Assembly (NCBI GenBank): GCA_033722675.1
Contig: JAWVYO010000103.1
Span: forward strand, 1-8,052
DNA: 8,052 bases
Direction of reading: 5' to 3'
Source of the DNA: DATHYU01 sp033722675
GTDB taxonomy: Bacteria; Actinomycetota; Acidimicrobiia; Spongiisociales; UBA11373
This document shows positions 1 to 4,235 of the stretch, one piece after another. The stretch's first letter is position 1; each line of letters begins with the position of its first letter. Under the pieces are notes generated by a model. That model did no database searches. It saw only the letters and a program-made list of their open reading frames with translations, and was not told the origin of the DNA. Position numbers and translations under genes: made by a program.

Positions 1-81
1 CTCGCCCCCGTCCACCTGCGCCACCACGCCCCGGTGGCCCGCGATGCGGGGGACCCGGTCGACGGCGATCTTAGGCCTCAG
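1..81 (-). CDS. hyaB: [NiFe]-hydrogenase large subunit, N-terminal 27 residues only
   Basis: This is the start of the catalytic subunit that carries the NiFe(CN)2CO centre; the rest lies beyond the left edge. The visible residues include D-R-V-P-R-I-A-G-H and then a V-A-Q-V-D-G-G stretch, which align with the classical N-terminal block D-P-[VIL]-T-R-I-E-G-H...V-D-G-G of group 1 large subunits. No ATG, GTG or TTG is in frame upstream of this block. The only plausible start is CTG at 81-79, overlapping the small-subunit TGA by two bases (CTGA), in the way ATGA overlaps couple translation. There is no clear Shine-Dalgarno sequence. Two deviations stand out. The RIEGH Glu, which in E. coli Hyd-1 (HyaB E28) and Desulfovibrio enzymes is the proton-transfer gate, is Ala. 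The preceding P-x-T is R-x-P. Position directly after the small subunit fits the usual gene order. The family call is firm; the exact start and subgroup are not. The symbol is family-level. Confidence 0.8.
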   Translation of the reverse strand, partial: MRPKIAVDRVPRIAGHRGVVAQVDGGE

Positions 82-1202
82 ACGGTACCGTCGTCGTCGG
101 GCGGGCCGTCGTCGATGCGGCCGCGGGCGGGGCCCCCGGCCCGGCGCTGCATCGCCTTGACACCCCCGTGGGCGGCGAACCCGACGGCGGTGGCACCGGC
201 CAGCCACATCCCGATCGTGTCGGCGGTCGTCTCCACCCCGAAGCCGGGCACCTTCGGCAGTCGCTTGTAGAACGGCGACATGGCGTCCCAGAAGCCCGGC
301 TCGGAGCATCCGACACAGCCGTGTCCGGCCTGGATCGGCCAGCTCGTGCCGTCGTTCCACCGCACCGCCGGGCAGTTGTGGAAGGTCTGGGGGCCCTTGC
401 AACCCATCTTGTAGAGGCACCACCCGTTGCGGTGGGCCTCGTCGCCCCACTCCTCGACGAACTGGCCGGCGTCGAAGTGCCCGCGACGCTCGCAGGAGTC
501 GTGGATGCGCTGGCCGTACGCGAAAAGGGGCCGCTTGTCGCTGTCGAGGGCCGGGAGTCCGCCGAAGGTCAGATAGTGGACGAAGGTGGCGGTCACGTTC
601 GCTGCGTTCGTCGGGCACCCGGGGAGGTTGATGATCGGGACGCCGGACACGACGTCGGAGACCGCAACGGCAGCCGTGGGGTTCGGCGCGGCGGCGGGGA
701 TACCGCCGAAGGACGAGCACGTGCCGACGTTGATGATGGCGGCCGCACCCACCGCCGCCTCCTCGAGGTGTTGGAGGGCCGTCCTGCCGGCGATCGTGCA
801 GAAGGCGCCCCCCTCGCCGCGGGGCACGGAGCCCTCCACGACCACGAAGTGGCCGCCTTCGGCGATGGTGGACTCCTTCGCCGCCTCGGCCTGGTGGCCG
901 GCGGCGGCCATGATCGTCTCGTGGTAGTCGATCGACAGGACGTCGAGGACGATGTCGGCGACGGAGGGATTGGACGCCCGGAGGAAGGACTCGGTGTTCC
1001 CGGCACAGTCCTGGAACTCCAGCCACACGAGCGCCGGCTTGCGCACCGTCTGGAGGGCGTGGGCGATGTCCCGGGCGAAGGCGGGCGGCAACGCCAGCAC
1101 CGCAGCGAGGGTCGAGCAGAACTTCAGGAAGGTCCTGCGTTCGATGCCGATCGTCGATAGGCGATCGGCGACGGTGGCTTCCCGGACGACCGTGTCGGCC
1201 AC
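78..1202 (-). CDS. hyaA: [NiFe]-hydrogenase small subunit, Tat-exported and membrane-anchored (group 1 type, unusual proximal cluster)
   Basis: This is the electron-transfer subunit (374 aa) of an uptake-type hydrogenase. It passes electrons from the NiFe site through three FeS clusters. The N-terminus has a twin-arginine signal (R22-R23-T-F-L-K-F), a hydrophobic stretch and a P-P-A-F-A cleavage region, so the heterodimer should be folded in the cytoplasm and exported. A C-terminal helix (about 328-350) followed by basic residues matches the membrane anchor of HyaA/HupS proteins. Expected ligands are present. Proximal: C66, C162 (G-T-C-S) and C196 (P-G-C-P). Distal: H234, C237, C262 and C268. 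Medial [3Fe-4S]: C277, C296 and C299. The exception is position 69, where the second Cys of C-x-x-C is Asn (D-C-A-G-N-T-E-S-F). The extra Cys of O2-tolerant enzymes (C-T-C-C) is absent. GTG at 1202 is chosen because a GGAGG lies 9 bases upstream and it leaves a normal Tat n-region. The open frame upstream is antisense to other genes. The symbol is family-level; the subgroup is unresolved. Confidence 0.93.
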   Translation of the reverse strand: MADTVVREATVADRLSTIGIERRTFLKFCSTLAAVLALPPAFARDIAHALQTVRKPALVWLEFQDCAGNTESFLRASNPSVADIVLDVLSIDYHETIMAAAGHQAEAAKESTIAEGGHFVVVEGSVPRGEGGAFCTIAGRTALQHLEEAAVGAAAIINVGTCSSFGGIPAAAPNPTAAVAVSDVVSGVPIINLPGCPTNAANVTATFVHYLTFGGLPALDSDKRPLFAYGQRIHDSCERRGHFDAGQFVEEWGDEAHRNGWCLYKMGCKGPQTFHNCPAVRWNDGTSWPIQAGHGCVGCSEPGFWDAMSPFYKRLPKVPGFGVETTADTIGMWLAGATAVGFAAHGGVKAMQRRAGGPARGRIDDGPPDDDGTV

Positions 1203-1206
1203 GGCA

Positions 1207-1217
1207 CCCTCCCTCCC
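1207..1217 (-). promoter_or_regulatory. Ribosome binding site deciding the small-subunit GTG start
   Basis: On the minus strand a purine run reading GGGAGGGAGGG ends four bases before the GTG at 1202; its GGAGG core sits nine bases upstream. No other in-frame start between here and the Tat arginines has such a site. This supports GTG at 1202 rather than the far upstream end of the open frame. Confidence 0.65.
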
Positions 1218-1348
1218 AGCGGCGTCTCGTGGCGCAATGGTCGGGGGCGCCTGCCGCCGCCAGATAGGGGCGAAGGTCCCTGTTCCGGCTGCCGGCCCCT
1301 CCCGAACCGCCCCGACGGAACCTCCCGGCACGGGACGGCCGAGGCTCC

Positions 1349-1354
1349 TAGGGT
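1349..1354 (+). promoter_or_regulatory. TAnnnT -10 element placed for a leaderless hybE transcript
   Basis: TAGGGT ends seven bases before the ATG at 1362. That puts the predicted transcription start at or next to the first base of the start codon. No good Shine-Dalgarno sequence lies between. Leaderless mRNAs with this geometry are common in Actinobacteria. No convincing -35 is visible. The rest of the 159-base divergent spacer (1203-1361) shows no clear promoter for the minus-strand hydrogenase gene. Confidence 0.5.
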
Positions 1355-1361
1355 CTGCCGC

Positions 1362-1790
1362 ATGTCCGATCTCGCAGCACGCGTCGGCGACCACTTTCGG
1401 GGCGTCCACCGCGACGTGTTCCTCGGCGAACCGATGGCGAACCCGCGGCTGAAGGTCGAGGTCCTCGAGGACGTGGTGGTCGCCGACACCCCGACGATGA
1501 TCCTCGTCGCCCCCTGGGTCGTGAACGGGCTGGCCTTCCCGCCCGACGAGGCGCTGCCCGACAGCCTCACGATCGGAGCGCGCACCTACCCGGTGTTCAC
1601 CGCCGACGTCGAGGGCCTCGGCGTCGTCCATTCCGTGAACCTCGTCTCGGACACGACCGCTCTCGACTCGCAGGAGGCGGCGCGCAACGCGGCGATGGCG
1701 CTCGCGATGCCCTTCCGGGAGGCGGTGGAGCGGGCCCGCACCGACGACGTCGCCGACCCGTCGAAACGCCGCCTCCTCGGCCTCGACTGA
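1362..1790 (+). CDS. hybE: HybE-family [NiFe]-hydrogenase assembly chaperone
   Basis: This 142-aa cytoplasmic protein resembles HybE/HupJ, small chaperones that help mature the hydrogenase subunits before Tat export. Against E. coli HybE as I recall it, the same order of features is visible. A helical N-terminus (about 1-20) comes first. Next is a strand with P-W followed by F-P (A-P-W-V-V-N-G-L-A-F-P-P, about 50-61; HybE has T-P-W...I-F-P-G). Then a G-x-x-T-Y/F-x-V/F...E/D-G stretch (about 72-85), a strand ending near S-x-L/V-x-S, and a C-terminal R-R-L-L-G/F ending. There is no signal peptide or membrane segment. It diverges from the small-subunit gene and probably shares a control region with it, which is strong context support. 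The start at ATG 1362 fits a leaderless promoter. The alternative is an unrelated short protein, but the neighbourhood makes HybE the best reading. Confidence 0.75.
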   Translation: MSDLAARVGDHFRGVHRDVFLGEPMANPRLKVEVLEDVVVADTPTMILVAPWVVNGLAFPPDEALPDSLTIGARTYPVFTADVEGLGVVHSVNLVSDTTALDSQEAARNAAMALAMPFREAVERARTDDVADPSKRRLLGLD

Positions 1791-1833
1791 TCCCCGCCGC
1801 ATCGCGGCAACCACCAGGTGTAGTGTTCGTGGT

Positions 1834-1847
1834 GACCACACGTGGTC
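1834..1847. repeat. Inverted repeat GACCAC-AC-GTGGTC, possible operator
   Basis: Perfect 6-bp arms are separated by two bases and placed directly after the predicted transcription start of the 1914 gene. Position and symmetry fit a dimeric repressor site, but no regulator gene is nearby and a chance palindrome cannot be excluded. Confidence 0.4.
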
Positions 1848-1863
1848 GTTGGCGCGGTGGAGA

Positions 1864-1879
1864 CCTCCCGCACGGGAGG
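1864..1879 (+). other. Leader hairpin CCTCCC-GCAC-GGGAGG
   Basis: A perfect 6-bp G/C-rich stem with a four-base loop (the innermost G-C could extend it to seven) lies 35 bases before the ATG at 1914. It can fold in the mRNA leader. The 3' arm contains GGGAGG, which is sequestered when folded, though the ribosome binding site proper lies farther downstream. Confidence 0.45.
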
Positions 1880-1913
1880 CCCGCGCCGGCGGGGGCCGGG
1901 AAGGGGAGAAACG

Positions 1914-3182
1914 ATGCGAACGACACGGTGGGGCGTCCTCGGACTGACGATGGCGCTCGTTCTGGGGCTCATGGCCCCCGCAGGGGCGGCTACGCCGACG
2001 GACTACGCCCAGGGATTCGAGGTGGACGCGTCCGGCTGGTTCGACGCCGACGACGCCTGGTTCGGCGACATCACACGCGTCCCGAGCGGAACGAACGGCA
2101 TCCCATCGAGCCAGGGTGCGTTCCACGCCGAGGTGAACGAGACGTTGACCGGGCCGTACTCGCGGTTCGCCGGCTACTCGGACACGTGGCCGGGAACGTT
2201 CTGGGAGGCCCGCCTCGACGTGTATCTCGATCCGGCGTGGACGCCGGGAAGCGGGTTCGACGTGTCGACCGCCGCCAACGGGTCCGACGGCTTCCACCAG
2301 CGCGACTACATCTTCCACGTCGGGGTCGTCGACGACGGCGATGCCAACGACGGGAAGCTGCTCGTCAACGGCAGCAACAACGCCGACTTCACGACGAACG
2401 ACTTCAAGCTCCAGAACGAGAACGGCGGCGTCTTCTACGAGGTGACGTCGGCCGGCTGGTACACCCTCCAGTGGATCTTCCGCGACGACGGCGGCGCGCT
2501 CGTCGTGGACCTCTCCCTCCTCGACGCCACAGGTTCGATGCTCTGGACCGTCACCCGAGGGCCCGGGGCCACCGACCTCATCCCGAGCGAGGTGGGCGGC
2601 AACCGCTACATGTGGTTCACGCACGTCGAGGTGACCGACCTCGCCGTCGACGACCAGCAGCTCTGCGTCGGTGGATGCACGACCTTGCGGGAGGACAAGG
2701 AGGCGGCCCTCGACCTGCTGTTCTCGATCTACCCGACGGGTGACAAGAAGGTCGACAAGCGGATCCTCGAGGCCGTGGAATCGATCGGCGACAGCCTCGC
2801 CGACGAGTTCTGGGCCGACGACTCGTCGCTCGTGTACAAGGACGGCAAGAAGGTCTTCGACGAGGAAGCAAAGGCAGCGAAGGAACTCTCCAAGAAGGAG
2901 ATGGCCGACGTCCCCGAGGCCGCCGAGGTGGTGGCCATCCTCCTCGACGTCGACGAGGCGCTCGCCCAGGGAGCGATCGATGCGGCGACGGCTGCGATCA
3001 ACGACGCCGGATGCGACACGACACCCACGAAGGACTGCGAGAAGGCCCAGAAGGAGCTCGACAAGGCCCTCGAGCGGATGGCGAAGGCCGCCGGCGAGGC
3101 GGCCGACAAGCCCGACAAGGCCATCAAGGAGTACAAGAAGGCGTGGGAGCACGCCTTCAAGGCCATCGAGAAACTCGGCTGA
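1914..3182 (+). CDS. Secreted two-domain protein: beta-rich N-terminal domain and Lys/Glu-rich helical C-terminal domain
   Basis: This 422-aa protein has a clear Sec signal peptide: basic n-region, hydrophobic core about 7-21, and A-P-A-G-A cleavage near residue 25. The start is ATG 1914, chosen because AGGGGAG lies five to six bases upstream; an earlier GTG at 1842 would put 24 unlikely residues before the signal. Residues about 30-245 are rich in Trp, aromatic residues, Asp and Gly with alternating strands, suggesting a lectin/LamG-like jelly roll; this is inference from composition. A C251-V-G-G-C255 pair marks the boundary. Residues about 256-422 are charged and helical, with a Y-P-T-G-D-K-K-V-D-K-R-I motif, a central K-V-F-D-E-E stretch and a terminal Y-K-K-A-W-E-H-A-F-K-A-I segment. 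I recall similar C-terminal modules in other bacterial secreted proteins, but no named function. C367 and C375 may form a disulfide. There is no sortase signal or membrane anchor, so it is probably released or wall-associated. Confidence 0.85.
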   Translation: MRTTRWGVLGLTMALVLGLMAPAGAATPTDYAQGFEVDASGWFDADDAWFGDITRVPSGTNGIPSSQGAFHAEVNETLTGPYSRFAGYSDTWPGTFWEARLDVYLDPAWTPGSGFDVSTAANGSDGFHQRDYIFHVGVVDDGDANDGKLLVNGSNNADFTTNDFKLQNENGGVFYEVTSAGWYTLQWIFRDDGGALVVDLSLLDATGSMLWTVTRGPGATDLIPSEVGGNRYMWFTHVEVTDLAVDDQQLCVGGCTTLREDKEAALDLLFSIYPTGDKKVDKRILEAVESIGDSLADEFWADDSSLVYKDGKKVFDEEAKAAKELSKKEMADVPEAAEVVAILLDVDEALAQGAIDAATAAINDAGCDTTPTKDCEKAQKELDKALERMAKAAGEAADKPDKAIKEYKKAWEHAFKAIEKLG

Positions 3183-3199
3183 GCGCACTCACGGCCGAT

Positions 3200-3229
3200 C
3201 GGTGCCCGTCCCACGTGGGACGGGCACCG
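3200..3229. terminator. 30-bp perfect palindrome, likely bidirectional terminator
   Basis: The sequence from C3200 to G3229 is its own reverse complement, centred on CACGTG (right-hand half GTGGGACGGGCACC plus G). As RNA it folds into a stem of about 13 bp with a four-base ACGT loop on either strand. It lies 18 bases after the stop of the plus gene (3182) and 16 bases from the stop of the convergent minus gene (3245). There is no U tract, which is usual for high-GC actinobacterial terminators. It is well placed to end both transcripts. Confidence 0.75.
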
Positions 3230-3244
3230 TCGCGTCCGGCTGTG

Positions 3245-3637
3245 CTAGGAGTTCGTCGTCTGCGTTTCGGCGGTCTCGGCGTCGTCGGCCACCTCGGTGG
3301 TGTCGGGAGTGTCGGTGGACGAACCCTCGGCCTGTGCGGCCGCCCGCTCGGCGCGAAGGCGCTCGAGCTCCTCACGCTCGCCGAGCCTCCGCCGGCGGCT
3401 CCGGCGCCACACGAGCCCGATGAGCTCGTCGAGGAGGACGGCGCCGATCATGGCGATGAGGATGAGCGCGAAGAGCGGCGCATCGATGTCCCAGCCGAGG
3501 AACTCGAACGCCACGGACTCGGTGTTCTGGATGGCGAGCACGAGCAGCGCCACGGTGAGGATCACCGTGACGGCGAGACCGGCGTAAAACCCGGTCCCTC
3601 GATACTTCACCTGCTGGTCGTCACGTCGTTCGTTCAT
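3245..3637 (-). CDS. LapA-domain (DUF1049) small membrane protein
   Basis: This 130-aa protein has two membrane helices (about 17-36 and 53-76). Between them lies the family hallmark I-Q-N-T-E-S-V-A-F-E-F-L-G-W, followed by D-A-P-L-F-A-L-I-L-I-A. This matches the LapA_dom pattern Q-N-x3-V-x-F-x-F-L-x-W...P-L. An Arg-rich patch (W-R-R-S-R-R-R-R) follows helix 2 and marks the cytoplasmic side. A predicted coiled coil (R-E-E-L-E-R-L-R-A-E-R) and a disordered acidic/Thr tail (about 105-130) complete it. LapA is tied to lipopolysaccharide assembly in Gram-negatives; in actinobacteria the domain is common but its job is unclear. The start is ATG 3637, with AAGGAA a few bases upstream. The much longer open frame continuing rightwards is antisense to the SRPBCC gene. 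It is divergent from that gene and convergent with the secreted-protein gene. Confidence 0.88.
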   Translation of the reverse strand: MNERRDDQQVKYRGTGFYAGLAVTVILTVALLVLAIQNTESVAFEFLGWDIDAPLFALILIAMIGAVLLDELIGLVWRRSRRRRLGEREELERLRAERAAAQAEGSSTDTPDTTEVADDAETAETQTTNS

Positions 3638-3682
3638 GATTTCCTTGTGAGCGTGGCCTCCCGATACCCGCCCGGGGCGACG

Positions 3683-3710
3683 TTGAAACGAGCTGTGGCG
3701 TCCGTACCAT
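3683..3710 (+). promoter_or_regulatory. SigA-type promoter for the SRPBCC gene
   Basis: TTGAAA (3683-3688), a 16-base spacer and TACCAT (3705-3710) give a near-consensus housekeeping promoter with an expected start near 3717. It lies 23 bases before the ATG at 3734. It is the best -35/-10 pair I see in the window and probably drives the three-gene set 3734-7230. Confidence 0.55.
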
Positions 3711-3733
3711 GGACACACGCGACCGAGGACACC

Positions 3734-4210
3734 ATGACCCGCCAGCACGTCGAACACAGCATCGTCATCGACGCCCCCATCGAGTTCTGCTGGGAGGTGC
3801 TGAGCGACCCTCAGGTGTACGTGGAGGCCATCGACTGGGTCTACGAGGCCCGCGTCGAGGGCGGCGACGAGCTCGGACCCGGGACCGCCTACGTCGAACG
3901 CGCCAAGCCGGGCCCGAAGACCGGGACCTACCGGTGGGACATCACCGCCTGGGACCCGCCCCACCGCCAGGTCCATTCCCACAGCGGGGGCGAGTTGGAG
4001 GGCGATCTGGAGCTCCGCTTCGAGGCGCTCGACGGCACCACCACGCGCTACACCCAGCACATGGCCTTCCGAGCCATGCCGAAGTTCCGGCCCCTCGGCT
4101 TCATCGTGGAGCGGCTCGTCATGAAGCCGTCCATGGAGAAGGACTTCCGCCAGATGATCCTCCCCAACTACAAGCGCATCGTCGAGGAGCGCTACGCCGC
4201 CGGGTCCTGA
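3734..4210 (+). CDS. SRPBCC (START/Bet v1-like) superfamily protein, polyketide-cyclase/dehydratase type
   Basis: This 158-aa cytoplasmic protein has no signal or membrane segment. The N-terminal pattern V-E-H-S-I-V-I-D-A-P-I-E-F-C-W-E-V-L-S-D-P (about 5-25) is the typical first strand and helix of SRPBCC proteins ([VI]-x-A-P-x-x-x-[VC]-[FW]-x-x-[LI]-x-[DN]-P). Alternating strands follow (Y-R-W-D-I-T-A-W-D-P-P-H-R-Q; E-L-E-G-D-L-E-L-R-F-E; T-R-Y-T-Q-H-M-A-F). A long C-terminal helix ending K-D-F-R-Q-M-I-L-P-N-Y-K-R-I-V-E-E closes the fold. Such proteins bind hydrophobic ligands in a deep cavity; the ligand cannot be read from sequence. ATG 3734 follows GAGG by five bases. It is followed after 25 bases by a lipoprotein gene on the same strand, so co-transcription is likely. 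Confidence 0.85.
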   Translation: MTRQHVEHSIVIDAPIEFCWEVLSDPQVYVEAIDWVYEARVEGGDELGPGTAYVERAKPGPKTGTYRWDITAWDPPHRQVHSHSGGELEGDLELRFEALDGTTTRYTQHMAFRAMPKFRPLGFIVERLVMKPSMEKDFRQMILPNYKRIVEERYAAGS

Positions 4211-4235
4211 CCCGTAGCATCGGCCGGGTTCACCG

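Larger units (their letters stand above)
1791..1913 (+). promoter_or_regulatory. Leader region of the secreted-protein gene: -10 candidate, inverted repeat, hairpins
   Basis: A small hairpin (GCCGC-ATC-GCGGC, 1796-1808) follows the hybE stop; it has no T tract and is at best a weak terminator. TAGTGT at 1821-1826 is a -10 candidate without a recognisable -35. It predicts a start near 1833 and a leader of about 80 bases. The inverted repeat at 1834-1847 and the hairpin at 1864-1879 lie in that leader. A purine-rich AGGGGAG just before the ATG at 1914 is a good ribosome binding site. I recognise no known riboswitch class here. Confidence 0.4.

Noticed and set aside
986..1016. O2-tolerant six-cysteine proximal cluster
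   Set aside because: The C-T-C-C motif is absent; there is one Cys and an Asn in this segment.
168..1160. Plus-strand open frame over the hydrogenase small subunit
   Set aside because: The minus strand has an unmistakable full set of FeS ligands and a Tat signal; this frame is its shadow.
1203..3188. Upstream 660-codon extension of the small-subunit frame on the minus strand
   Set aside because: It is antisense to hybE and the secreted-protein gene, has Arg/Gly/Val-rich shadow composition, and a ribosome site supports GTG 1202.
3011..3733. Upstream part of the plus open frame that contains the SRPBCC gene
   Set aside because: It overlaps the secreted-protein gene, the terminator and the LapA gene; a promoter and ribosome site point to ATG 3734.
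4215..4220. TAGCAT as a -10 for the M15 lipoprotein
   Set aside because: No -35 at the right distance, and it is 15 bases from the ATG, unsuited to leaderless initiation; co-transcription from 3683 suffices.
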